Assembly (NCBI RefSeq): GCF_036373705.1 | Contig: NC_089867.1 | Span: 16,480,001-16,544,000, forward strand | Direction of reading: 5' to 3' | Length of the DNA stretch: 64,000 bases | DNA from: Amia ocellicauda | Taxonomy: Eukaryota > Chordata > Actinopteri > Amiiformes > Amiidae | In this document: piece by piece, positions 46,412 to 59,104 of the stretch | Position numbering within the stretch: position 1 is the stretch's first letter | How the letters are laid out: each line of letters starts with the position of its first letter | Notes under the pieces: generated by a model | The model's database searches: none | What the model was told of the DNA's origin: nothing | Seen by the model: only the letters and a program-made list of their open reading frames with translations | Program-made: the position numbers and the translations under genes

Positions 46412-47522
46412 ATTCAATTTTTCATTTCAAGTTTGCTTTATTGGCATGGCATACAGGAATAGTATTGTGTATCTCTCTCTTTCTCTTGCTCTCCTTCTCT
46501 CTCTCCCACCCTAATCTCCCCCTCTCCCTCTGTGTGTGCAGTTCAGCGCAGTAACACAAACATGCACAGTCCTGATAAAATCACCAAACCTAAAGACTTC
46601 AGCTCCTGCAAACTGAATAATCAGAATCAGAATCAGAATCAGAAAGTTGTGGGTAATCCTGCACATTTAACACACCAGATGCCAAAAACTTTAACATTGC
46701 AAACAGCATGAAATAAAGTGCGAATCCATCCACACACCAGACTCTAGTCCGGGACTCCACATGCCTGGCACCTCCACACGCCTGGCACCTCAAAGGCCGC
46801 ACTCCTTCCATGTTGTCACCCAAAGAGTTTTGTTCTTCAGAAGCTGATACATGAAGTGAAATTGTGTTCCTTTCTTTTGTATAATCCCACTGGACTCTGT
46901 TTGCACCATAAACAAATAATGAGGCCGTGCGCGAGTTTATTCCTGCGGAGAGCGCAGCAGCAGTCCGGGCCTGGTCTCCCAGCACAGCCAATCGAAAAAC
47001 AACCACGGGGGAATCACATGGCGCGTCTCCCCTGTAGTGAGAGTTGAGCTGCGCCCCCAGAAGCAGAACACTCTGGGAGAGCCCCCAGAAGCAGCGGGGG
47101 TCGGGGGGACAGCAAGGGCCAACGCCTCCAGTCAGAAAATTAGGTCCAGGTGTGAGAGTCACTGATTCATTGTTACCTACCCCTCGAACACACATCAACA
47201 CTCAACACATCAACGTCCCCCTCCTTTTCAGAATCCCGCTACTTGGTGCCCCCCCGACTCTGATTTCTCTTACCCTCATCCCCCACACAATGCAACGCCA
47301 CTGCCGCTTCTTCTTCACCCCCCCGGCCCCTCTTGACTCACCTGTGAAGCTGCGCTGCTCCTCATGTGGTCGCAGGAAGGAGCCGAACTCCTCACCGAAG
47401 ATCCCTCTGGTCTTCTCCATGTGCGGCTCGGTGCCGGAGGAAGAGGAGGAAGAGGAAGAGGAGGAAGCCTGGTGGAAACTGCGCTCCGATCGGAAGGCTG
47501 AAGAGGCGTTTTTCAGGCTCAT
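44744..47522 (-). CDS. hspb7: HSPB7, small heat-shock protein (cvHsp)
   Basis: A muscle- and heart-enriched small heat-shock protein that binds filamin C and actin-associated proteins and limits aggregation. Exons in transcript order: 47522-47342, 45361-45228, 44929-44744, phases 1 and 0, giving 166 aa plus TGA (human 170). The N-terminus has [12 protein letters not shown] and a ten-residue serine run as in mammals, then [14 protein letters not shown]. Exons 2 and 3 encode the alpha-crystallin domain ([47 protein letters not shown]), and the C-terminus [10 protein letters not shown] keeps the I-x-I motif. The start is the first ATG that yields the conserved N-terminus. It is divergent from clcnk. 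Confidence 0.96.
45362..47341 (-). other. hspb7: hspb7 intron 1
   Basis: A 2-kb intron with a GTGTGAGAGTTGTGT-type minisatellite (about 45830-46070), (TC)n at 46371-46404 followed directly by a repeated retroelement-like unit (CTTTATTGGCATGGC, 46437-46451), and an AATCAG hexamer run at about 46618-46642. No exon. Confidence 0.6.
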
Positions 47523-47700
47523 TGACGGTGGGTGGGGGGGTGGGAAAATGGTGGGTTTGGAGGGTAGTAGTGGGAGGCTGCGCACTCACACACACTCACA
47601 CCTTGCTGGGAGGGAGGAAGATGAGCGTGAGGAAGATCAGGAAGACAGATCCAGACAGGGGAGTGTGGAGGAAGAGCAGCTCTTCAGTGTCCAAGTTTCG

Positions 47701-47742
<42 letters not shown>

Positions 47743-47957
47743 GTTTGTGTGTATTCCACTCTCTCTGGATCTTCTCAGACTCTTTGTCTTCCTCTGGATC
47801 TCACTCGCCCTCTGTCTCTCTCGTTCTCTCTGGAGCCCCCTGTCTCTCTCCGTCTCTCTCTCTGCCTTGGTCTCTCTCAGTGTATTTGAAGAGGGTCTGT
47901 CTGCTGTGTTCCCAGCCTCTCACACACTGTTCTCTACAGGAATGCTGCTCCGCCTGG

Positions 47958-47965
47958 CTTTTATA
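47958..47965 (-). promoter_or_regulatory. hspb7: TATA box of hspb7
   Basis: TATAAAAG on the minus strand within GCTGTATAAAAGCCAGG, predicting a start near 47930 and a 5' UTR of about 400 bases that includes a GA run (complement of 47703-47738). Further upstream are an AT-rich MEF2-like element (CTATATTTAT near 48090) and a CATTCCA MCAT/TEAD motif at 48263-48269, both reasonable for a muscle gene. Confidence 0.6.
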
Positions 47966-48279
47966 CAGCAACTTCAGTTATGGGCTTTTGTGTGTGTGTG
48001 TGCATGTGCACGTGTGTGTGTGTGTGTGCCTGTGAGGGAGAGGTGAGTGTGTTTGGGAAGGGGGTACTTATTGGTAGGATGCCTGCTGGAGCTATATTTA
48101 TCCTGTGAGTGAGCGTGTGTGTGTGTGTTGCGCAGTGGAAAGTTTAGGAGGTGACAGTAAGAGTTTGGCCAGTTGCTCTGAACAAAGAGAAGAGGCCTGG
48201 GGTTGGGGGGTGTAGAGGGTTGGGTGTGGGGGGGGGGGGGTACAGGGTGAAGTCAAAGCTATCATTCCAGCAGTGCTCA

Positions 48280-51002
48280 ATGAGAGCCAGAAATAGCTGC
48301 CTGACTGTTGCTCTGCTATCTCCCCCCTCCCTCCATTGCTCTCTCCCTCTCTGTGCCTTTGTTTTCTCTATCCATCTTTCCGCCTCTCTGCCTTTTCCCC
48401 ACCTTTCTCTCGGCAACTCTCTCAGTTTGCCCCCCACTGTTTTTTGTCTTCATCTTGGTTGAGTCTCAAACTCAAATTCGAGCTTTATTGGAATGACAAG
48501 TTTACACAAGTGTTGCCAAAGCATTTACACACTCTCTCTCCCTACCCCCCAACCACATTCCCCTTCTCTGTCAACAGATATGTGGAAAATAAAAGTTGGA
48601 ATAAAGGACACTGCAGTGTCTGGAAAAAGGGATTACGCGATGTCCGTCCGGGCTGGAGAGCATAATTGCTATTAATATCGAACCACCAAAATTAATATCT
48701 AACCCCAGAGACAGAGGGGGAGGGCAAGGTCATCCCAAAGCAGTCCACTTCAGGCCCCACAATGCTTTGTGAGCTGAGAGCACAGAATGGGGATTAAGAG
48801 CAGAGGGGCGATTGGGACTGAAGAGACTGGAGAATCTAGAGGAGTTACTTTACACTGAGAGAGGTGGGAGAGGGGGCTCATGGATGGGTAGATGAAACTG
48901 ACTGCAGACACTAATGCACTGATTGACTGACTGATTGACTGACTGGCTGACTGACACACTGACTGACTGATACACCGACTGACTGACTGACTATCTGGAA
49001 TTCTGAACAAGTGAGAGGAAAAAAAAATATCCCAGTTGACATTCTGGTGTTTATCTCCAAATGACCAGAGGAGATGAGCCAGAGAGAGGGTGGGGGGGTG
49101 AGTGGTGGTGATCTCACTGCTGCGATCTGCAGGAATCCAGTCCCATGATGCGGCTGCCCCGAGTCTGGACTCATGTACCATCAGTCACTGTCCTGACCGA
49201 CCTCCTCAATACAGTCCACAGCAGCCCACACATGAGAGAGTGTGTGTCTTTGAGAGATAGTGACACTATGTGTTTGTGTGTGTCAGTGTGAAAGAGGGGG
49301 TTAACTCTAGCAAAATGACCAAGAGAGAGTGCAAGAGTCTATTCTTGTGCAATGAGTGTGTGTTGGGAGGGTGAGTGTATGTGTGAGTGAGTGTGTGTGT
49401 TGGGGGGCTGTCTGTGAATATAGTGTATACTGTAATAACTGTCTAAGTGTGCTTGAAACACAGTGTGAGTGTGTATCTGGCCTAGCTCAATAATTAAGTG
49501 TGTAAGTGTGTATATGTGTGTGTGAGTGTGTGTGATTATGTGTGTGTATCTATTCTTGTGTATTCTTGAAAGCACAGGTGTCAGATTTCAATGGTTTGAG
49601 TAGAGGGTTAGTGCTGTAAGTGAGAGGTTTGTGTATGTGTCTACCTGCCTGTATGTACAGTGTAAGTACTCTCAGGTGTTTATAAACAGACACGGAGAGA
49701 GAGAGAGAGAGAGAGAGGGTAATTGGATCTGAAAGTTACATTGTGTTCACAGAGAGAGTGTTAACCGTCACACCAGACCTGCTGCTGACACAGCTGAGAG
49801 AGAGGGAGTATGTGAGAGTGAGAGAGAAACAGCGATGGAGACAGAAAGAGTCTGATAGGTAGAGAGAAAGTGACTGAGAGGCGGAGGGAGGAGGAGAGGG
49901 AGAGGGGGAGAGGGAGAGAGGGAGAGGGAGAGAAAGGGGGAGAGAGAGAGAGAGAGTGATTTGCCCACACAAATTTGTTTGTCATGCCAATAAAGCTCCT
50001 TAAATTGAAATCGAATTGAAAAAATTGAGTGGGAAAAGGGGAGGGAGAGGGGATGAAATGGGAGAGATGAAGAATGTGTAACTGAATTGATAATGACAGC
50101 ATTAGTCACTGCAGTGAAGATGCTACATTCCACCAAAACCCCCAGGGCCTTGCTAACTGAGCTGCAGCCAGTCTACACAATTACCCCCCAGGAATGGTGT
50201 CAAGTGAAAATCAAGATTGTACAGAGTATAATTCCACCAACTGTCCTGCTAGGTGGCAGCACCATCACAGCAAGCACAGTAGCACCTGGCACTTCATCTG
50301 CAATAAGCGCATTATCGACCTCCACCAGCTCCTCCTACACTGTAATTATTTTGAAAGTGTGTGTGTGTGTTGGGGGGGGGGGTGGCAGGGAGTCAAAGTC
50401 ACTTTGGCTTGGGGTCAAAGCTGAGTCCACTCAGGCGTGCAGCTGGACTTCACGTGGCTTCTGCACTCTGGGACCCCCGCACGCACAGCCCGGAGTGTGG
50501 CAGCAGGATCACAGGAATGCCACTAGGGGTGCGAGACTACCGTGAGGTTACTATGGAAATCGTGAGTTTGGGTGGGGTTGGGGCATCTCTGCTTTACAAA
50601 TGTAGAGTGTGTGTGTTGGAGGGGGGTTTGCAGGTTCAAAAATATTAAAGCTGAGAAAGTTGACTAAATTAGCAATACAGCCGTACTGCCTGAGGAAAAT
50701 TGCTAATGATTAACAGAGGGGGAGAGGGGGAGGGAAAAACTGGAGAAAAAGAGATGGGGGGGGTAGGGGGGGTGGAAGAGAGGCAAATAGATTGAGAGGG
50801 AGAGAGGGGGAGATGGGGTAGAAGAAGAGAAATGTGACATTTAAAAAAAATGTTTGGCAAAACTGACTGTCTCATCAGTATAGCGCCTTTCAATTGAGAT
50901 AGGAATTTGAGGAAGAGAGAGGGGTGTAGGGAGGGGTGTGTGTGATGGAGGGATGGATAGTAGAGGGCTCTGTTGAAGTTTTATGAATACAGGCCTGTCT
51001 CT

Positions 51003-51035
<33 letters not shown>

Positions 51036-51280
51036 TCACACAAGCACACACAGACACACTTACACACACACACACACGCATACACACACACACAAACATT
51101 CACACACTCTCTCACACAGTCACTCACACACACTCACACATGTTATAACAGTGAGTTTGAAGGTCAGAAGGTACCTGTGTGGCTGCAGATCTCACCTATT
51201 CCTGCTCGGCCAGGTGTGTTTGCGGCTCAGACTGGTCTCAGGGGCAGGACTCCTGTTGGCTGGCGTTGCGACAGCTCTGG
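48280..51280. other. Intergenic DNA between hspb7 and clcnk
   Basis: No gene recognised. It has a (GACT)n run at about 48902-48992, GA-rich minisatellites at 49690-49720 and 49860-49960, GT-rich DNA at 49.2-49.6 kb, (CA)n from 51003 to about 51140, and copies of the TTTATTGGCATGAC-like unit at 48484-48530 (plus) and about 49975-50030 (minus). Confidence 0.5.
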
Positions 51281-51289
51281 GCTCGGTCA

Positions 51290-51464
51290 GACAGACTACG
51301 AGACACTGAGAGACTGAGACGCAGAGACTGAGAGACACATACTGAGAGACTGTGAAGCTGAGAGACACGCTGAGAGACAGAGACACAGACACTGAGAGAC
51401 TGGGAGTGAAAGAAAGACCAAGGGACACACAGACGCTGCCTCTGAGACAGAAGAATTGATCAAG
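51290..51464 (+). other. clcnk: Possible 5' UTR exon of clcnk
   Basis: A tandem CTGAGAGAC-type repeat is followed by GAATTGATCAAG/GTAAGAGG, a good donor at 51465, about 0.95 kb before the ATG exon. Acceptor-like AGs occur at 52398 and 52409. Not supported by conservation. Confidence 0.25.
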
Positions 51465-52421
51465 GTAAGAGGATCTTTCCCAGCACTGCTGTTCAGCTCT
51501 GCAGCTGGGGGGGTGAACAGTCAGCTGCAGGCAGGGGTGGGTTAACCCAATGGGCTACATGGGCTGCAACCCAGGGCCTTGGCCTCCAGGGGGCATTAGC
51601 CAGTCTGGCTCTCAATGGAAATGTAACATCAATTAAAACATGTTTTGCTTTTCTCAAGTGTGTCATTTAGTGTGCACCCCGCGGTCAATGTTTGCCAGCC
51701 ATTGGATACAGGTTGAATTATTCTTCCCTCTAGTTATTATCTAGCTAGCTATCAAGTAAATCTGAGTTTGCATCAGCAAAGACCAGGAAAAATACATTCT
51801 GACTGTAATGGTGAGTCACACACACTGTGCTACTCTCTCTGGCTGCTTTGTTTATGTTCTGTTTTGAGGTTTCACTGTCTGTTGGTGGTGCGCAGACTAC
51901 TATTGCTTGTTGTGTGTCAATGCTGCAGTTTAATGATGAGTGTTATATGATATATAGCGTCCATATTGCTTGCATTGTGTAAATATTCAAATTGTATTGG
52001 GCCAGTACTCAAGTTGCTGGTGTTTACTGGGAGGGGGCCTGACTGACTGGACCCAGCACTGTGTGGACAGAAGAGAAGAGCGTGTTACTGAGGCTGGCAT
52101 TGTAAATCAGCTGAACTGCACTGTACTGCACAGCACTGATAATGCGCTGCACTGCACTGATAATTAACAAATGATAATCACAAGGGAATTAATTGTTTTT
52201 TCCTGTCTAATTGGCCGGCTCAGTTAATCTAAACCAGTTCAAAGTACACTTTTTAATCAGCCAGTTCATTTTAAATGCGCACTGTATTGCTGTGGTTTGT
52301 TTCACATGATTTCTGTGGGATGAGCCTCTACAGGCCGGCAGGTGATTTTTTTTTTTTTAAAGTCTGACGCATTAAAGGAGACAGTGCCTAATCAACAGTG
52401 ACTCCACAGTGTCTTCCTCAC

Positions 52422-52587
52422 ATGGAGGGGGTCTTGACCGGAGCAAGGGGAGTGGGTGATGCAGGAGCCAATCAGACAGAGAGAGGGGAGGTGACAGATG
52501 GTCAGAGGGCGGGGCCCCATGAGAAGCTCCTCCTCCTGCAGAAGAACTCATGTAAACCATGGCCCCGCACACGGGCCAAGGTCAAAG
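52422..52587 (+). other. clcnk: clcnk first coding exon (N-terminus)
   Basis: The exon is placed by phase and by loose similarity of [20 protein letters not shown] to human TLQELWGPCPRIRRGIRG. Donor AAAG/GTCAGC at 52588 joins in phase to 52705. A nearer donor, CCAAG/GTCAAA at 52581, would shift the frame. The ATG has G at +4, and both this protein and human begin Met-Glu. Confidence 0.65.
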
Positions 52588-53898
52588 GTCAGCCATCTAT
52601 TGTTCTTACTGCAGATTAAGAATCTTTTTTTTACTGTAAAGTTAGGGGCTGTCCTCTCTCACCCAATGTTTCTCAGTGTGTCTGGTGTATCTTCTGTGTT
52701 GCAGGCTGTCTGGGGTGCCTGGCAAGGGTGCTATGCCGGACAGGTGTGGCACGCTGGATGTGTCTCGCAGCGCTGGGCATCCTCACCGCCCTCACCAGCT
52801 GCTTCATGGACTTCACTACCGACAGAGTGCTCAACGGTGAGAGAGGGAGAGAGAGAGGGAGCGGGTGGAAGAGAGTGAGTGAGTTAGAGAGAGTGTATAA
52901 GAGTGTGTGCATGTGCATGTATATGTGTGTGTGGGTAAGTGTGAGTGCATTTGTATGTGTGTGTATGTTTATATATATGCATTGACCTCTGACCCTGCCC
53001 CCAGCTCAGCGATGGCTGATGGGCTCTGTGGGGGGTGGCGTGGGGTTGCAGTACCTGGTCTGGATCGTGTGCCCAATCGCCTTGACAACCTTCGGCACTG
53101 GATTCACACAGAGCGTCTGTCCACAGTCTGCTGGTAAATGGAGGGGGGAGCAGGCTGTCCGCACAGTCCTTATACTAATCTCTGACCTTACTGTCTGCAG
53201 TCTGTAGTTTGTCTACTTTGGGTAAAGTACTGCAATTGGAATTGTCACTGTAACCATTTCAATTTCTCTCTCTCTCTCCCTCTCTCTCTCTCTCACTCAC
53301 TGTCTCTGTCACACACATAACCACCTCCTCCTCTCCTCCAGGCTCAGGTGTGCCTGAGGTGAAGACGATCATGGGGGGGGTGCCACTACCAGACTACCTG
53401 ACCCTCAACAACCTGATAGCCAAGATTGTGGGCATGACCTGCACCCTGGCTGCTGGGAGCCCTGTATTCCTGGGCAAACTGGTAAGGGAGGGTGGGAAGG
53501 AGGGAGAGAGGGAGATGGCAGGCAAAGAAGAGAGACAGGGAGAGGAAAAGCGAGCTTCTTACTGGACTAACCCCCCACAATACCAACCAGCACTGCTCAA
53601 CCCGACTTATAAACCATTCCAAAAACTCCTATCTGGTACATTGGAAGAAAGAAACCAAATCCTAAAACAAACTCAAATGCTATCGGACTCTCAACAGAGA
53701 ATACACCCTGGCAGTGTAGGCTCAGTGACCACAGCCTGGCCATAGAAACAGGCCGACACAGGCAGACCTGGATGCCCAGAGAGGACTGCCGTGACTGTGA
53801 GACAGGAGAGGGATTGGGAAACGGTGACAGGGAGAGAGATAGAGAGAACAGAGAAATGGAAGGAGGAGACAAAGACAGGGAGGGAATAATAAGGAATG

Positions 53899-53959
<61 letters not shown>

Positions 53960-54188
53960 TCTTCTACTCAGCTGTCTGTCTGTTTGTCTGTCTGTCCTCA
54001 GGGTCCTTTTGTCCATCTGTCCACTATGGTGGGGGCATTTCTGAACCGGCTGCTCAGCATCGTCTGCGAAGTGGGGGAGGTGAGTATGGATGGAGGAGAG
54101 AGAGGGTAGTGAGAGAGAGGGGAAGGAGTAAGAGTGATTGAAAGGGGAAGAAAATCAGAAGAGAGCCATGACATTGTGATTACCTCCA

Positions 54189-54226
<38 letters not shown>

Positions 54227-55050
54227 CTTTTACCCTCGTGCTCCTCCTATCACTGTCCGCCTCTCTCCTTGACAGGAATCCTTCCACTATGAAATGCTGG
54301 TGTGTTCCGCAGCAGTGGCCATGGCAAGCTGTTTTGGGTGTCCCATCAGCGGTGAGGATTGTTTGAGTATCAGGTTTGACGTGTCTCTTTAAACCAATCT
54401 GCATCAGTCCTGAGGAAAATGGTGCTCCGGTTAAGTGCATTTTTGGTCAATTGGTTTAAGTAATGATTGAATGAAATCAGGCTGGAATATAAACTAGTAG
54501 CACTCTGGCCCCCGAGGAGCAGACTTGCACTCATATTTACTCCTCTTCTCTCTCTCTCTCTCTCAGGAGTGCTATTCAGTGTGGAGGTGATGTCATCCCA
54601 CTTCGCTACCAAGAACTACTGTCGCTCCTTCTTCACTGCCATATGCGGGGCCATGATGTTCCGGATACTGGCAATCTGCAGCAACGAGCGTGGTACACAG
54701 CACCACCTCCAAGGCTGGAGGAAGAGAGGGAGAGGGACAGATGTGTGATGGAGAGACACAGGGATAAATACACTAGGAGATAGATAGGCACAAAGACAAA
54801 TTAAGTTAAACTCAGGGCAGTGGGGTCAGTGCTGTATGAAGCTGTGGCTTTCTTCCTGTTTCACAGAGACAATCCTGCCACTGCTCAGCACCTCCTTCCC
54901 TGTGGACTTCCCCTTCGACCTCCCTGAGATGGTGTTCTTTGCTGTCCTGGGGTAAATAATTTCCTTGTATCCCCGGTATCCCTGCTCTCTGGGTCTGCCT
55001 GTCCATCTGACTCTGGTCATCTGTCTGGCTCTTGTCTTCCCATTGTGTGT

Positions 55051-55083
<33 letters not shown>

Positions 55084-55389
55084 TTGTGTGTGTGTACAGG
55101 CTGCTGTGTGGACTGCTGTGCGTTGTCTACCTGTTCGGCCATCGCTGGATCATCCGCTTCACCCTCAAAAATAAAATCCTCAAGAAGCTGCTGACCACCG
55201 AGTGAGTGCGGTAATCAATCCATTGGCTAATCAATCTGTCAATCAGCCACTCAGCCAATGCATTGGCCTACCTAACCAATCCCACAACCTCTGGTCACTT
55301 CCTAATGAACAACAATTTAGTTTTGGTAATCAACCAAGCCTGGCTGACTGAACACCAAAATAACCAGACTGCCCCTTTTCACAGTCTGT

Positions 55390-55443
<54 letters not shown>

Positions 55444-58400
55444 CCCTCTGTGTGTGTTACAGTAAGGCAGTTACCTCTGGTGTGTTAATCTAAGGGAGTT
55501 CCCTGTCTCTCTGTCGCAGGAAGACTCTGTACACGGGGCTGGTGGTGTTTGTGCTGGCAAGTATGACGTTCCCTGGCAGTGTGGGCTGGCTGATGGCCTC
55601 CAGGGTGAGTCTGTTTGACCTTGCGGCTCCAACTTCAATCCCCAACCCTGACTATGACAAATTCATCCTTACCAGCACCCTGACAACCCTCCCCCAGGTC
55701 TCCTTCAGCCACCCTCTCCTTCCTTCCCTCTGTCTCAGCCTCCCTTCCTCTCCTCTCCCACCAATCACCTTCACCTCCTTCCAACTGGGTCGAATGGCCT
55801 CCTCTCGCTTGTAAACTTTCTTATGTTTGTTTGTAAACTCTCTCTCTCCATCACTCAGCTTTCCATGAGGGAGCTGCTGACATCACTGCTGGACAGCCAG
55901 GCATGGGTTCATTTGCCCCAGAACAGCTCCGAGCCCTGGCCCCCAGCACAAGTCGACGTAAAGAGGCTGTGGCTGGAGTGGACCCCTCCAGGAATCAGTG
56001 TGTTCACCACACTAGGGGTCTTCCTGTCCATGAAGGTGAGAGAGAGAGAGAGAGAAAATAGGGACATGGAGTTAAGAGAGTGACAGACAGCGAGGAGTAG
56101 AAAGAGAAAGAGAAAGAGAAGGTAGGGACATATAATATAAGATATGCTGACTGAGAGATGAAACAGACAAACAAGCAGACAGACCGACAGACATTTGGAA
56201 AAGTAGAGAGAGATGACAGATCAGATCAGATGTGCAGCTTTCATGCGCTCAAAGCACTGAGAACTGGATCAGGTTGACTGTGTGTTGCTGTGTTAAATCT
56301 CCCAGTTCTGGCTGCTGCTCCTGGCCTGCACAATCCCGATGCCTGCTGGGTACTTCATGCCTGTGTACCTTTACGGTGAGAAACCAAACCCCCACCCCCC
56401 CCCCACCCTCACCTCAGTAACAAACTCTGTCCCACAACCTAACGCCACCTCTGACCCCAATGAACCCCCCTCCCCCCACCCTCACCCCAACCACGAACTC
56501 TGACCTGCGGCCCAACGCCACCTCCGAACCCAATAACCCCAACCCCAAACTGTATTCTGAATCCACCTCTGACCCCGATCCACACCTCACACTACAGCTA
56601 TCCCTTCTGACTAATCCGCTCTGATTGGACCGGGGGGCATCTGTTTCAGGAGCTGCGATTGGTCGGCTGGTGGGGGAGTTCGTGGCTTTTGTGTTCCCAG
56701 AGGGGATCCAGTCCGAGGGGTCTGTTAACCCTATAAACCCTGGAGGATATGCGCTGGCTGGTAAGAGCAGGACTGGCCTGGCAAAAAGACAGCGGAGCGG
56801 ATCTGATTCTAATTTAAATGGATTTCCTGCCTACTTTAAACTTCCAAATCTTCAGTTCATACAGATGAGGCCATTAATTAGTCCAACATTTAAATAATAT
56901 TCAGAATCTTTATTCTGAACCAAGATGCTGTGCAGTGTTGTTGTGCACTGTATTGCAGTACTTTGTGCTGTGTGGTGTTGCTGTGTGCTGTATCGCAGTG
57001 CTGTGTGCTGTATTACAGAGTGATGTCATGGTTTGTTGTGCTCTGTATCGCAGTGCGGTGTGCTGTGTACTGTATTGCAGTGTGGTGTTGTGCTGTGTTG
57101 TGCTGTGTTGTGCTGTATCGCAGTGCGATGTGCTGTGTGCTGACAGGTGCAGCGGCGTTCTCGGGCGCAGTGACGCACACTCTTTCCCCGGGGCTGCTGG
57201 TGCTGGAGATGACCGGGCAGCTGTACCACTCCCTGCCCGTGCTGCTGGCTGTGCTGCTGTCCAACGCTGTCTGCCGGCGCTTCTCGCCCAACTTCTACGA
57301 TGGCATCATCTTGATCAAAAAACTGCCCTACTTGCCCATGGTCCTGCAGTACCACCCTGAGTGAGCATGTCCAGCCCGCCCTTCAACCCTTAACCTCTAG
57401 CATCAAGCACTTATGTCTAGCGCGAGACTGTAACCTCTAATCCTAACCTTTATCCTCTCATTCTATCCTTTAATCCCTCACCCTAACCTGTATCCTCTCA
57501 TCCCAATATATAACCCTACTCCTAATCTTTAAAACTACTCCAAACCCTAACCTATTACCATAATTCCTAACCTATGACCCTTACCCTTGTCAGGCTGTGT
57601 GCGGTAAAGGTCAGTCAGTTGATGAAGCGTTCAGTGACGGTGCTGGCGAGGTGTGGCAAGGCGGGGGAGGTGAGGGCGGCGCTGACCGCTGTCCAGGACA
57701 GCGAGATCCCCGTGGTGGACACCCTCGGTGAGGTCAAGCATCAACACAATGCCCACAGAATTCTCACACAGCAAACCACCACACAAGGAATACAAAGCAA
57801 CACAATGTGATACAAGTACTCAGTGAGGTCAAGCAACAACAACCATACAATAACAAACAACAACTACTACATACACAGTACATACAGGTGCTCAAGAAAC
57901 AATAAACAACTAAACAAATACAGAATGACTTCACAATACCATCACAACGAATAATACAGACAGACTATGGGGGAAGGGGGGGTACCTGTAACATTAACCC
58001 AGAATTCTCCACACTTGATGCCCCAGTGACAAGTGGAAATTTTCTTCAACATCATGTAGCTTCACTGGTCACACCGTTGATCAGAGGCAGCGCACTACAT
58101 GTGGTCAGCTCAGTGTTGCTTTGTGTGTTTCAGACTCCATGATTCTGCTGGGTTCTGTGTGCCGGTCTGAGCTGATCCGCTTCTTGCAAGAGTCCACTGG
58201 ATCGGTACTGGAGAAACCTGGGCCGTATACATGAAAACTGCAGGGCTGTAGCACAACAGTGCCTTGTTGTTATGGAAACGCTATTTGTGGGAGTACATTT
58301 TGGGGTACAGGGTCAGTATGGAGTAGGGGGTGAGGTGTAGGGTGTATAGAGAGCTGTTATAAGAATCCATTTGCCACACTTGAGACACACCCATGTTTGC

Positions 58401-59058
58401 TGTCCTTCACAGGGATTGGACAGAGAACTGGGGGAGGTGTGCATTATTCAGCCAACCACAGCTCAGCTCTTGTCAGAGACCACCATCAAGCAGGTACAGC
58501 CCCTTCACGCATTCATCGGCACCAAGCACCTCCACCTGTCTGTCTGCCAACACCACTGTCCCTTCACTGGGGGCTCCCTGGTGTGCAGCCCAATGAAAAC
58601 AGACAGATGTGGAGTTTTAACAAAAAAAAAAGTTAATGGTCTAAATATGTATATTTAATGCAAATTAACCCCCTATAGTTAAACTTTTACTCCTCCTGTC
58701 CTCCCTGTCTCAGGCTCATGCTATGCTAACTGTCCTGGATTTGCATCCTCTGTATGTGACAGAGGGGGGAAAGCTTGTCGGGGTAATGTCCAGTTCAGAG
58801 GTGAGAGGTCACATCCTTCGGAAAGCAGTCACACCCTCACACACTCACTCACACTATCTCACACACACACGTACACTCACACTGACACACACACGCACAA
58901 CACACACACTCACACAAACTCTCTCACACACACACACACACACAGGAAAGGAATATACTGATAGAAGACCTAAAAAGTTGCTGCTCAGCTCTGCAGACAC
59001 ATGCAGGAATGACACAGCCACTCAATTGTCAGTACTGCTATCTTATTATCACTACTAC

Positions 59059-59104
<46 letters not shown>

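Noticed and set aside
47044..47889. 281-codon plus-strand frame over hspb7 exon 1
   Set aside because: Antisense to the conserved hspb7 N-terminus and extended by a TC repeat.
48902..48992. Regular GACT repeats considered as a CRISPR-like or satellite array
   Set aside because: Simple tetranucleotide repeat without unique spacers; the host is a vertebrate.
51532..51620. Possible hAT left end (TGGGCTACATGGGCTGCAAC region)
   Set aside because: Resembles hAT end sequence in style, but I could not find a matching inverted end or target duplication.
56930..57364. Cys/Val-rich long frames overlapping a clcnk intron and exon
   Set aside because: The first half is minisatellite translation; only 57147-57360 is a real exon, in the clcnk frame.
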